Shown in pieces: positions 56,701-64,000 of a stretch of 64,000 bases of DNA. The stretch comes from Bedellia somnulentella (lineage: Eukaryota > Arthropoda > Insecta > Lepidoptera > Bedelliidae). The first letter of the stretch is position 1; every line of letters begins with the position of its first letter. Made by a program: the position numbers and the translations under genes. The notes beneath the pieces were generated by a model that made no database searches, had not been told where the DNA came from, and saw only the letters and a program-made list of their open reading frames with translations. The DNA is taken from NCBI GenBank assembly GCA_963576735.1, contig OY755178.1:682001-746000 (forward strand). Reading direction: 5' to 3'.

Positions 56701-59700
56701 AAAAGATGGTAAAATAAAGTTTGTTGGTCGCCTCTTACGTTCACCCACCGGAAGAAATGGGGTAGTTCTATTCTAAGCTGACACTACACAGCAAAACGAA
56801 AGACGTGTAATCAATAAAGGCTACCAATTTACTTAATATTATCTCAGGAGCGTTAATTATCTATTGTATTTTCTGGATTTCAGACTCTAATAGATACGCT
56901 TAACTAGAAGCCTCGACACTAATTAGTTTTGCTAAGACTGTTAATCCGATGATAATGGCTAATCAGCTCGTAATTATCATAATATAATTAATATTAATAG
57001 CATCAGCTAACTCATAATAGAACATAGTTAGAAGCTCTAGGTAATCAATCATATGAGAGGTTAAGTTAGGTTAGGTTTGGCTATTTCACACAATATCATA
57101 TATTCCTTTGAAGCCTGAAATATAACCTATTTCTATGCTAACGGCTATCAATCTTGGTATGGGGTAGTTTTAACATACATATACTCACGGCTATAAATCC
57201 CTTAACGGGGTAGCCAGAGCTTTGGAATGATAAATTCCTCAGCCACTTTTGGAAGTTGATTGGGGAAAAGATGATAATTATAAAAGTTTTTGGTGACGGG
57301 TCTCCAACCGCATCGCCCAAAAATTGCTCGAAAATCCCCTATACCCTTAGCCGCCTCTTACGATCACCCACGGGTAGAAATGGGGTAGTGTTATTCTAAG
57401 CTGACACTACACGGCAATCAAATCTCTTTTTAGTAGTTTTAAAAAATATATATATATATATATATTTCAAGTACCCCATCACTTATTGATGACAGTAAAT
57501 AGCACTACCCTATGTCTACCTATCATATAACCTAGAAGACAGTTAGTTATATTGAGTAGTTGCCCCACAACCCTATTAGAAACCGTCACTGTTTTTTACC
57601 ATCTCCACCCAATCAACATACATACATACATATACTCACGGCTAGAAATTCCTAGAAGGGGTAGCCAGAGCTAAGGAACTAAAGTTCCCCAGCCACTTTT
57701 GGAAAGTTGTGTGATGAAAAGATGGTGAAATATGGTTTGTAGGTGATGGGTCTCCAACCGCATCGCCCAAAAATCCCTTAAAAGCCCCAATACCGTTAGT
57801 CATCTCTTACGTACACCCACCGGAAGAAATGGGATAGTGTCATTCTAAGCCAACACTACACCCAATCAAGTTTAAAAGTAGCTGAAGAATATTAACGTCC
57901 CAGTTCTAGTTACCCATTTTTAAGATTGTGATCGCGAGTATATGATTTTTTTTTACGAGGCAGTCTAGATTTTACAAACATTACAAGACTTAATCCAAAT
58001 CTTACTAGGACGCTTTGCCTTGTATTCCATTCATATTAGATTTCTAATTACGATAACAATGATATGTCAATCGAAATACGTTCTTTTCAGCTTTCTGCCA
58101 ATACTTTTACCATCCTCATTATCTGTACATACATACATATACTCACGGCCATAAATCCCAAAAAGGGGTAGCTAGAGCTTTAGAGCTAAATACTCCCCAG
58201 CTAATAAAAAATACGAAATAAGAATAGCTAATAAAAAAGCCCCATTACCTTAGTCACCTCTTACGATACCCGTGGATAGAAAGGGGTAGTGACTTCTCCA
58301 CCGGCACAACACTACAGCTTTCTTTTTCATCATTTTATATACATACATACATATACTCACGGCTATGTTTCCCTAGAAAGGGTAGCCAGAGCTAAGGAAT
58401 TATAAATTCCTCGGCCACTTTTGGAAGTTGAGTGGGGAAAAGATGGTAAAAACAAAGGTTTTTTGTGATGGGTCTCCAACCGCATCGCCCAAAAATCCAA
58501 TGAAAAGCCCCAATACCCTTAGTCGCCTCTTACGACACCCGTAGGTAGAAAGGGGTAGCGACATTCTAAGCCGGCACTACACGGCAAACTTTCATCACTT
58601 TCAATTCCTTTTTCGATTAGATCAGTCTATTATTCAAAGAAACGTGGGTGGTTCCATTAACACATCGATATCAATTGTTTGTATTACCTACGTTGTTGTT
58701 GTACTTACTACTTTTACCTTAATCCAGCTTTAGAAGGCTTTGTTTGATTAACAACAGTGTATTTCTCCGTGGGCGTATTGAAACTCGACATGAAAACTGT
58801 GTTTTCTGTGTTCTTAGTTGACTCAAATGATTTATTATACAGACATACAATGAACTTTCTAGTAAACAATTCAAATTTAAAGTTAAAGGACACATATAAT
58901 CACTTTGGAAAATAACAGGTTATGATCAAAATTTTACTTAAATCGTACAAAAGTTACGAACAACAGGTCTGATGCGTATTTTAAATTTTCTCTATATATT
59001 GAGTCTTCATAACTTTGGTAATAACAAAACTACACCTTTGGAAGTTGTGTAAAAAAAAGATGGATGAATCGTTTTGTGTTAGTTTCTTTAGTATCTCAGT
59101 ATACATACATATACTCACGGCTATAACCTCCTGCAGTTTGGGTGGGACGAAGGTTTTACTATTAAATAAAAAAAATAATTGCATTTTTATGTGTGTATAC
59201 TTGCAGTCTTTTATTTCGAATGTTGTTTTTAAAGTGACAGTTTGTTTTTTTGACAATATAGATAAATAGGAAAATATTAACAGACAAATATGTAGTATAA
59301 AAACCAGAGATCAACATACATCCCTAGAAGGGGTAGCCAGAGCTAAGGAATTAAAAATTCCTCAGCCACTTTTGGAAGTTGCGTGGGGAAAAGATGGTAA
59401 AATAAAGGTTATTGGTGATGGGTCTCCAACCGCATCACCCAAAAATCCCTTAAAAAGCCCCAATACCGTTAATTGCCTCTTACGTACGCTCACCGGAAGA
59501 AATGGGGTAGTGTTATTCTAAGCCGACAATACACAGCATATTTATTATTTTATATATCTCAGTATATTTTGTTTATTCTAATAACCGCAAACTACAATTA
59601 CAGTTTGTCAGCTGATCTTTAGTTTATATTCATAGTCTTACCAACCCTTACCTATATCTATAGTTCTTTTAACCTACTGAAATAGGTGTAATATAGACAT

Positions 59701-62528
59701 TTTGAAACACCTGGGGCCGCAGCACGCTCATAGTTGTGTTTTGAGCTCGTCCATTAGATAGTGATACAGATATACGATGACTTAGAAGTGTGAGAGAAAC
59801 AACCACAACATCTTATACACACATACATACATATACTCACGGCTATAAATCCCTAAAAGGGGTAGCCAGGGCTAAGGAATTAGAATTTCTCAACCACTTT
59901 TGGAAAATTTTGTAAGGAAAGGTGTTTAAATAAAGGTGATGGGTCTCCTACCGCATCGCCCAGAAATCCCTTATAAGTCCCAATACCGTGAGTCGCTTTA
60001 TACGTACACCCACCGGAAGAAATGGGGTAGTGCTATTCTTAGCCAGCACTACATAGCATTTGACACACAATACAACAAAATACATTTAAACAAGACTTTA
60101 TATTTTATATTAAGCGTTTTACTAGTCCTTAGGAGGCTTTTGTTGTATTACTTTAATAATTGATACCAACTCAAAGTGTTCGAATCCTGGGTCGGGCCTA
60201 CACCAATTTGTCTTTTCTAAAGACATATGTGTGGTTAATTTATCATGGTTGTTAACGGTGAGGGAAACATCGTGAGGAAACCCACATGGCTGAGTTGTAC
60301 TTAGTCATGTGACAGTGTATTCGTACCAAACGGCGATAGGCCTGTCCCCTATAACGTGAGTACACTGTCTATGAAAAACGTGAGTACTCTGAACACCAGG
60401 TAACAAAGTCATCTGATGTTCAGAAGTATTAGTACCTCTGCCAACCCCTTCCGGGATGTTAGGCGTGAACGTTTATGTTTATGTTTAATAATTAAAATAA
60501 TGGTGTATTAATCTAGTAAGAATTCTAAACAGTTTAAATATTTGTTGTTATTTTTAACATATTTATCTGTTTCAGGATACAGGGTACGACAGTGAAGAGG
60601 AAAGACGAAGACTAGAAGCTGAGAAAGTTAAAAAAAGAGAAGTCCATTGTAAAGTGGTACGTTATTATTTTAAACAACTTTACCTTTTTGTCACCTTAAA
60701 GCCATAATTTGACCCATAATTATATATTACCTTATATTTGAATTACCCAATTTTTGACCTAAATATGTGATAAATTTGGATTCAATCGAACCCAAACCCT
60801 GTTTAATGTTTACAATATTGGTGCCTGAACTGTTATTGGTTTTTTGAGTATATTATATACATATACATACATACATATACTCATGGATATATTTCCCTAG
60901 AAGGGGTAGCCAGAGCTAAGGAATTATAAATTCCTCAGCCACTTTTGGAAGATGAGTGGGGAAAAGATGGTAAAATCAAGTTTTTTGGTGATGGGTCTCC
61001 AACCGCATCACCCAAAAATCCAATAAGCCCCAATATCCTTAGTCGCCTCTTACGACACCCGTGGGTAGAAAGGGGTAGCGACATTCTAAGCCGGCACTAC
61101 ACGGCAATCATTGACTTTAATTTGATTATCATTTTCTGAACGTATTTACATGAATAAATTTTACATCCCTATGTATTGGTCATTCGTTTCCATTAAGGTA
61201 GAGAGATATTAGCGAATAATTTGTATCATGAGCCTAACACCGATAAATGTATAAAGCTAATTGTATCAAAATCTAGATATAATTTTTCTTCGTGTCTTAA
61301 AGTAACGTTACATATAGAGTAAAATACCTAAGTTAGACATTTTTAGCATTTCAATCCCTTGGTGGATAAAACGAGGATTTGTTTGTATAAGTACAATTGA
61401 TAATTATTAATAACCTTCAGAGTTCCTACTGGAGTCTGCAATGGCCGTGGGTCAGCAAGCGACGGGTCATCTACCGCGAATCCAACTGCTTCATGGTCCC
61501 AAGCAAATTTGAATCCCACCACAGGTAAAATTCAATCCCGTATATGGAGTGGAGTGTGCTGGTTGAAGTTCTATAGTATTTTAGGATGAATGAATCATTT
61601 TGTGGTGCATTTAAACTTATCTGAAATTAGAATAGTTTTGCAATAAATCAGAATAACAACTTTTATAAATTAGCAAAGAAGCGTTTTTGGAATGCTTTAT
61701 GAAAATTATTGGTAATGAATTAAAATTCTAATATGCTGATTAGATAATTAATAATTCGAGCTAATATATAAAACGTGATGCAGAAGTATATTAATTTAAA
61801 ATTAGTTTTACTTCCATTAATCATTACAATATCAGTCACAATAAAGAAATCAAAAGCTTCATAACTCAGCACACTCCATTAGCTGTAGAATTATCATTTT
61901 TAAAGTTTTAACTTTTTGGTTCTCATCTATAAAGTGAAATTCCAGAGATAAATTCCCATTGGAAGGAAGCTACCGAAGCCCTGAAGATATAGCTTTATAC
62001 AGTGCCCAAAAAGAGCTTGAAGACCTTAAAAAGAAAGAAATGTTAAGTGAAGCTGTAAATGGAAATAACGCTGATACTAACGTAGAAAATAAAGATGTCA
62101 TTCCTGCATCACAAATAAATGCAACTAAAGATCAAAATAGTATACCAAAAACAGATAGTACAAAGGAAAAAGTTTCCGAGTCACATGATAACGGAAAAAC
62201 ATTGATTGATGATTTGTCAAAAAGTTATGAGCATGACACTGCAAATGACGATAAAATACTAGATGAAATTTTGGGCCAAGGTGCTGATGATAACAACGGT
62301 ACAATTTCCAATGATGAATTTGTAAACGAAGCTGATAATGATATAACTGAACAAGAAGATCTTGATTATTCAAATAATGTTACTTCAGAAGAGAATACTC
62401 TAGATGAAGAGGAAGTTTTAACTGAAAAAATGGTAGAAAAAGATGTTGATGAAGATAATAGCAATTTACTGACAAACGGTATTTTAGAAAACAGTGATGC
62501 CATGTCTGTTGACGAAAATGAAAGGTAG
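44514..62528 (+). CDS. PDZ-domain protein, six coding exons, ~390 residues
   Basis: The host gene of this window. Coding exons: 44514-44720, 53657-53808, 56014-56059, 60576-60656, 61421-61524, 61946-62528. All introns are GT-AG and the phases agree, giving one continuous frame. Residues ~43-120 form a PDZ domain spanning exons 1 and 2: carboxylate loop TIWGFDLAGG (49-58), then IKPGSRAEKAGIRPGDKL, INDIDTSTLT and helix IQEAHEIIVESG. The WGFxLxGG loop and helix resemble PDZ domains of the ALP/Enigma/Zasp class, muscle Z-disc scaffolds (family knowledge), but no LIM domain is present. A charged helix (DSEEERRRLEAEKVKKREV, exon 4), a conserved-looking WSLQWPWVSKRRVIYRESN block (exon 5) and a long Asp/Glu/Asn-rich tail follow. 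No signal peptide or membrane segment is seen. Probably a cytoplasmic scaffold, with binding partners unknown. Introns total over 16 kb, mostly repeats. Confidence 0.9.
44800..45070 (+). repeat. SINE-A with duplicated 5' end
   Basis: The first ~40 bp (TGTGTAGTGTCGGCTTAGAA to CCCATTTCT) occur twice in tandem, at 44800 and 44844, before the rest of the element. The tail is missing (ends TATAGTTGTG). Confidence 0.85.
45071..46809. other. Intron 1 sequence without recognised elements
   Basis: Contains a repeated TCCGACCAATCACAG (45508-45520 and 45577-45589), a reverse CCAAT box (ATTGG at 45555), and TATAAAAT at 45481. No ORF of note. Confidence 0.4.
46810..47058 (+). repeat. SINE-A
   Basis: Full length, with a GCCGTAAGCATATG end variant. 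Confidence 0.85.
47520..48170 (+). pseudogene. Tc1-like transposase relic
   Basis: Degenerate transposase text in several frames. The helix-turn-helix part near 47525-47630 encodes MIEAVSRQRTVASALNTSQT. The stretch 47647-47895 (CSSRIQDRYIQITARRTPKI, TVRNRLHEVHLHSQRP) matches the second DNA-binding half of Tc1 proteins. Then RNWAEEQWRFVCFSVESW follows, where the usual FSDES catalytic Asp is Val, then GGTIMVWAGIWIG, then NAQIYAEKM at ~48137. Stops at ~47630 and ~47897 and frame changes show it is dead. I found no terminal inverted repeats. Confidence 0.8.
48350..48893. other. No feature recognised
   Basis: AT-rich intron sequence. The overlapping ORFs on both strands (48491-48691, 48582-48848) lack recognisable domains. 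Confidence 0.35.
48894..49004 (-). mobile_element. RTE LINE 3' fragment
   Basis: Last ~30 codons plus tail (plus CACACACATATACTCCCGCC). Confidence 0.8.
49078..49312 (-). mobile_element. RTE LINE 3' fragment
   Basis: Encodes the frame from NVEGNVSRGRPRRTHLD to VSAYPNGN. Ends at the plus-strand CCACATTGGCT. It sits 75 bp from the previous fragment in the same orientation. Confidence 0.85.
49489..49726 (-). repeat. SINE-A, CCCGTGGGTAG subtype
   Basis: Full length, GCCGGCAC start subtype. Confidence 0.9.
50034..50224 (-). repeat. SINE-A, diverged and internally deleted
   Basis: The central AAAGGTTGTTGGTGATGGG part is missing. Confidence 0.65.
50292..50535 (+). repeat. SINE-A
   Basis: Full length. 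The tail leads straight into LINE C-terminal coding text. Confidence 0.9.
50549..51115 (+). pseudogene. Jockey/CR1-like LINE C-terminus and 3' UTR
   Basis: The 50549-50722 frame encodes FAVKAVNLWNSLPVDIRLSS and FKNKLKSHFFKTLGW-stop, the typical LINE C-terminal WNSLP...FK..LK..F block. The 3' UTR includes GCGTTAAGGCGATAAGTCCG, AATAAAGTG and an (AAAT)n tail. It belongs to the broad family of 24897-25232. Confidence 0.75.
51311..51546 (-). repeat. SINE-A, CCCATGGGTAG subtype
   Basis: Near full length, with the TATGGCCGTGAG end subtype. Confidence 0.85.
51677..51948 (+). repeat. Composite retroposon: unique head plus RTE tail, copy 2
   Basis: Shares with 34621-34912 the head GCATAAATTTTATTCGCC and the junction ACTAAGAATACACTTG at ~51756, then ~190 bp of RTE tail with (TATG)n. 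Confidence 0.75.
52130..52912 (-). mobile_element. piggyBac element, internally deleted
   Basis: 783 bp flanked by TTAA (52126-52129 and 52913-52916). Terminal repeats CCCTTGAACCCTACCC and, from the other end, CTCTTAAACCCTACCC match at 14 of 16 positions. Subterminal GGGGTTT/ACCCC repeats are present on both sides. Only the C-terminal end of a transposase remains. Confidence 0.9.
52287..52853 (-). CDS. piggyBac transposase C-terminal remnant with cysteine-rich domain
   Basis: This 188-residue frame lacks the DDD catalytic core. The first ~53 residues do not look like transposase and may be translated 5' flank brought in by internal deletion. From about residue 54 the text matches the piggyBac C-terminal region: YSVSRRTKRWPMAIFFGLMN and GVNSFVLLKM. 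A linker with KKKRPLDDPTPAPAAKKR follows, then a C-terminal cysteine-rich finger with pairs CAVC, CGMCQKPIC, GEH and CNEC, the domain that binds terminal repeats in piggyBac (family knowledge). It cannot catalyse transposition. If expressed it might still bind ends and compete (inference). Confidence 0.85.
   Translation of the reverse strand: MRKQNARSCDSSYSSLTPSAILSPVVRLHSCTENVIIAILGFVRPQGRNTNNKYSVSRRTKRWPMAIFFGLMNIVGVNSFVLLKMATRKEMKRRVFLKKLAMDLITPQMEERITCPTLPTNLQELLRGILKKKRPLDDPTPAPAAKKRCAVCPRGKDRKTKVYCGMCQKPICGEHTMPRCNECVTKKK
53155..53215 (-). mobile_element. Jockey-like LINE 3' UTR scrap
   Basis: Plus text GCGATATTATCGCTAAACAG and AACCTTTGGAACG match the hairpin region of 24897-25232. Confidence 0.45.
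53260..53378. mobile_element. Small palindromic MITE, copy 3
   Basis: Ends GACCGATTTCTGAATTGAG and its near complement at 53355-53378; shorter spacer than copies 1 and 2. Confidence 0.75.
53540..53615 (+). repeat. SINE-C 3' fragment
   Basis: From TGTTCAGAAGTG to GACGTAAACGAGTC, ending ~40 bp before the second coding exon of the PDZ gene. Confidence 0.6.
53657..53808 (+). CDS. PDZ gene, second coding exon
   Basis: Acceptor TTCACCGTTCCAG, donor GTAAGT at 53809. Encodes IKPGSRAEKAGIRPGDKLKR to HLRLAVS, the second half of the PDZ domain. Ends with two bases of a split Ala codon. Confidence 0.95.
53824..54050 (-). repeat. SINE-A, diverged
   Basis: Old copy just after the exon; the CAGCCGACACTGCAC start and the hairpin region remain recognisable. 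Confidence 0.65.
54330..54573 (+). repeat. SINE-A
   Basis: Full length, close to the family consensus, probably young. Confidence 0.9.
54574..55095. other. Weak SINE-C-like scrap, otherwise nothing
   Basis: Text at 54780-54830 (ACCAAGTACGACTGTGAGGG, GATGTTTTCC) recalls SINE-C on the minus strand but is too diverged to delimit. Confidence 0.35.
55096..55430 (+). repeat. Dispersed copy of the tRNA-like tandem unit
   Basis: Carries the same order as one array unit read on the minus strand: CCCACATGAGG, body (TAGGCGTTTTCAACATTTGC, CTGAAAAGGTAGACAAGTGG), tRNA-like gene, TTTTTCTTTCC tail. More diverged than the array units. Confidence 0.85.
55311..55383 (+). tRNA. tRNA-like gene, dispersed copy
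   Basis: Acceptor GACACGG with CTGTGTC (one G-T pair), D arm GCTC-AATTGGTA-GAGC, T arm GCGGG-TTCGATT-CCCGC, A and B boxes intact, T-run downstream. The anticodon arm again has CGGG-GGCGCATA-CCCG with an eight-base loop and no U33. Confidence 0.6.
55519..55665 (-). repeat. SINE-C 3' half
   Basis: 3' module (plus TATCCCCGAAGGGGTTGGC) and body to TTTTGTACGAATACAC. Confidence 0.8.
55841..55985 (-). mobile_element. RTE LINE 3' fragment, internally deleted
   Basis: The CGATCGCCACTTTGTACG stretch is missing between GGCAGAGA and ATCCTGACAAACC. Ends ~30 bp before the third coding exon. Confidence 0.75.
56014..56059 (+). CDS. PDZ gene, third coding exon (46 bp)
   Basis: Acceptor ATTATTTTCAG, donor GTAAGT at 56060. 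Completes the split Ala codon and encodes PDDEEDSYSCWQDPI. A small acidic exon. Confidence 0.85.
56597..56792 (-). repeat. SINE-A, internally deleted
   Basis: GATGGGTCTCC through GTTAG is lost; TTGTTGGT joins CGCCTCTTACG. Confidence 0.85.
57173..57415 (-). repeat. SINE-A, CCCACGGGTAG subtype
   Basis: Full length, most like the copy at 35680-35930. Confidence 0.9.
57447..57466. repeat. (TA)n microsatellite
   Basis: Short alternating run. Confidence 0.8.
57490..57943 (+). repeat. Old SINE-A split by a younger SINE-A
   Basis: Left part (AGCACTACCCTATGTCTACC to CCACCCAATCAA) and right part (GTTTAAAAGTAGCTGAAG to CGCGAGTATATG) form one decayed plus-strand copy. Confidence 0.7.
57617..57858 (-). 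repeat. SINE-A inserted in SINE-A
   Basis: TSD CACCCAATCAA at 57606-57616 and 57859-57869. The insert length of ~242 bp defines the complete element. Confidence 0.9.
58127..58318 (-). repeat. SINE-A, internally deleted
   Basis: The middle is replaced by a short duplicated AATAAAAAATACG-type stretch between CCCAGCTAATAAAA and GCTAATAAAAAAGCCCC. Confidence 0.8.
58338..58585 (-). repeat. SINE-A, CCCGTAGGTAG subtype
   Basis: Full length; shortly follows the previous copy in the same orientation. Confidence 0.9.
58586..59099. other. No feature recognised
   Basis: AT-rich intron 3 sequence. Confidence 0.35.
59100..59127 (-). repeat. SINE-A tail scrap
   Basis: Only the tail and TATACTCACGGCTATAA (plus) are left. 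Confidence 0.6.
59313..59537 (-). repeat. SINE-A lacking its terminal GCCGTGAG module
   Basis: Tail-like AACATACA joins ATCCCTAGAAGGGG directly. Confidence 0.85.
59818..60057 (-). repeat. SINE-A
   Basis: Full layout with deletions around TAAAGGTGATGGG and a start variant CCAGCACTACATAGC. Confidence 0.8.
60176..60483 (+). repeat. SINE-C, 5' end slightly truncated
   Basis: Begins at the B-box region (GTTCGAATCCTGGGTCGGG) and keeps the full body and end. Lies 90 bp before the fourth coding exon. Confidence 0.9.
60576..60656 (+). CDS. PDZ gene, fourth coding exon
   Basis: Acceptor ATCTGTTTCAG, donor GTACGT at 60657, phase 0 on both sides. Encodes DTGYDSEEERRRLEAEKVKK and REVHCKV, probably a charged helix. 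Confidence 0.9.
60862..61105 (-). repeat. SINE-A, CCCGTGGGTAG subtype
   Basis: Full length with a small AAAAGCCCC deletion. Confidence 0.9.
61421..61524 (+). CDS. PDZ gene, fifth coding exon
   Basis: Acceptor AATAACCTTCAG, donor GTAAAA at 61525. Encodes SSYWSLQWPWVSKRRVIYRE then SNCFMVPSKFESHH. It is aromatic-rich and probably the second conserved region. Confidence 0.9.
61946..62528 (+). CDS. PDZ gene, last coding exon
   Basis: Acceptor GAAATTCCAG. Encodes residues 197-390: DKFPLEGSYRSPEDIALYSA, a KELEDLKKKEM helix, then an Asp/Glu/Asn-rich low-complexity tail. Stop TAG at 62526-62528. Confidence 0.92.
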
Positions 62529-62747
62529 TTAGTTATTAAACATATTGTTACTAAATCAAAATGTGATATTCGCCAGTGATACTTTAGAATAACTAGGTGA
62601 TAATAACAGTGTAATTAGGAATACATAAAAATATACGTTCCAACAATACTTAGTTGTTTGTACTGATACAAAATGCGTATGTAATATAGTGTAAAATGTA
62701 TGTATTTTTTTTAGTAGATATGTTACATAAATATTTTGTAAATATAT

Positions 62748-62753
62748 AATAAA
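62748..62753 (+). promoter_or_regulatory. Polyadenylation signal AATAAA of the PDZ gene
   Basis: 220 bp after the stop codon, in an AT-rich 3' UTR. The first canonical AATAAA I see there. Confidence 0.6.
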
Positions 62754-62759
62754 AGACAA

Positions 62760-63525
62760 CAGATTTTACTGCCCATCATCATTCAACTTTATGACATGTG
62801 AAAAAACGGTATCGAGCTATCCATTTCCGAGCATTCCGTTCCGTGAGGCCATTTGGAATCCTTCGATAACACTGTTAGATAAAACTGGAATAACCGCTAT
62901 ACGATTATATAATAAAATACTACTACTACCTTACAAAATCATAATTTTAATTATGATTTATTTGGTTAATGAAACGACGTTTATCCCCTATTTGTAAAAT
63001 TTTCTTTTCTTTCTTGATACCATTTCGTTTTTCTTGAGTAGGGTCCTAGGAACAGCAATATCTGTCAACTTGATTTTAGAGTCATATTATAAGTTTAGTA
63101 AAGCCTGCGTATAATTGTTGAAAGCATTAAAGAAGAACAACGTAAGGAATCTCAAATGATTATGTTATAGTTGGACATGTGGCAATTTGCTGTTATTCGG
63201 TCAACAGGTTGTTTCCCTTTCACGTTAATGCACTGTCCAGATAAAATGTGATTTCCTAAAGTATATAAATTTTTATATCCCGTCAGGTGTATGCAGCTTA
63301 AACCATAAGAATGAGAAGAAAAATACATTTGGCGGTATGATCGCTAAAATAGGTCCTTTACACACAAATTTTGAGTTTTAGGATCAGGAATCAATTCGGT
63401 TCATTCAACCCATTTCAATTATCGAAAAAAATGGACAAGTATGAATTGGGTCTAAGGATCTATTGGCATATGGCTAGGGAGTTCTTTAACAACTAAAGGT
63501 TTCAAGTAAATTTTATTCAAAGTGT
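62760..63525. other. Intergenic, no feature recognised
   Basis: Downstream of the PDZ gene; only short chance ORFs. Confidence 0.35.
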
Positions 63526-63738
63526 AGCCGTGTAGTGTCGGCTTAGAATAGCATTACCCCATTTCTTCCGGTGGGTGTACGTAAGAGGCGACTAACGGTA
63601 TTGGGGCTTTTAAGGGATTTTCGGGCGATGCGGTTGGAGACCCACCACCAACAACCTTTATTTTTACCATCTTTTCCTCTCACTCACATTTCCAAAAGTG
63701 GCTGAGGATTTACAGCCGTGAGTATATGAATGTATGTA
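63526..63738 (+). repeat. SINE-A
   Basis: Lacks the AATTCCTTAGCTCTGGC to AGGGATT part, so GAGGATTTACAGCCGTGAG closes the element. Confidence 0.85.
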
Positions 63739-63837
63739 GCCGTAAGCTCAAGTATTTGTGCAATAAGTGATAGATTTCAGAAAATTTAAACTGGAAATAG
63801 TAAATCAAATAACTATTGATTAAATACATTATATTGC

Positions 63838-64000
63838 CATTTAGTTTCGTCTTAGTATGTCACTACCCATTTCCACCCACGGGTGTCGTAAGAGATGACT
63901 AAGGGTGGTACGGGGCTTTTCAAGTAAATTTTGGGCGATGCGGTTGGAGACCGATACTTTGTTTCTACCAGCTTCTGGCCAAGGGGTTCTAGCTTTGAAG
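63838..64000 (+). repeat. SINE-A, cut by the window end
   Basis: CCCACGGGTGTCG subtype, missing the CACCAACAAC part; continues past the window. Confidence 0.8.

Noticed and set aside
62125..62373. Minus-strand ORF opposite the last PDZ exon
   Set aside because: A shadow of the acidic low-complexity coding strand.

Overview
The window looks like nuclear DNA of an insect, most likely a moth or butterfly (inference). It is AT-rich, has one recognisable intron-bearing host gene, and is otherwise packed with nested transposable elements of types common in Lepidoptera: RTE, Jockey/CR1-like and R4/Dong-like LINEs, tRNA-derived SINEs, a Helitron, a piggyBac relic, a Tc1 relic and fold-back MITEs. 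There is no bacterial operon structure. Most long ORFs belong to elements or are chance frames in repeats.

Layout. 0-2.3 kb: a 208-bp-arm inverted-repeat element, a tRNA-headed SINE (here SINE-E) split by an RTE tail, and a small MITE. 3.8-4.4 kb: a LINE C-terminal relic. 5.7-9.4 kb: a locally duplicated block with embedded SINEs and a 608-bp fold-back transposon. 11.1-12.5 kb: the longest RTE LINE copy, with one frameshift. 13.0-16.3 kb: a near-identical ~320-bp tandem array of ten tRNA-like units closed by a perfect 102-bp palindrome. 17.6-18.8 kb: a 5'-truncated R4/Dong-like LINE with zinc knuckle and restriction-like endonuclease. 24.7-32.1 kb: a cluster of nested Jockey/CR1-like LINEs. 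36.4-37.9 kb: a Helitron. 39.5-42.2 kb: a LINE with another LINE inserted in its reverse transcriptase. 44.5-62.5 kb: a six-coding-exon gene for a ~390-residue PDZ protein whose introns are filled with repeats, including a piggyBac element inside a SINE.

The dominant repeat is a ~240-bp retroposon (here SINE-A) found at about 53 places on both strands by my count, roughly a sixth of the window. A second, tRNA-headed family (SINE-C) has 12 loci. SINE-A, SINE-C and the RTE LINE end in a similar 3' module: CTCTGSC, then an ACCCC/GGG stem-loop, then GSCGTGA. SINE-A and the RTE also share a tetranucleotide tail. The simplest reading is one RTE reverse transcriptase mobilising several SINE families through a common 3' hairpin. 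In the LINE that hairpin lies inside the end of the ORF. This network, together with the tRNA-like array and its palindromic end, is the best candidate for something undescribed.

Family names SINE-A, SINE-C, SINE-E and LINE-1 to LINE-6 are local labels. Coordinates of repeat ends are accurate to a few bases unless target-site duplications (TSDs) are given. Stretches not listed separately, such as 506-706, 3571-3783, 9400-9613, 12550-12768, 17236-17596 and 54049-54330, showed me nothing recognisable.
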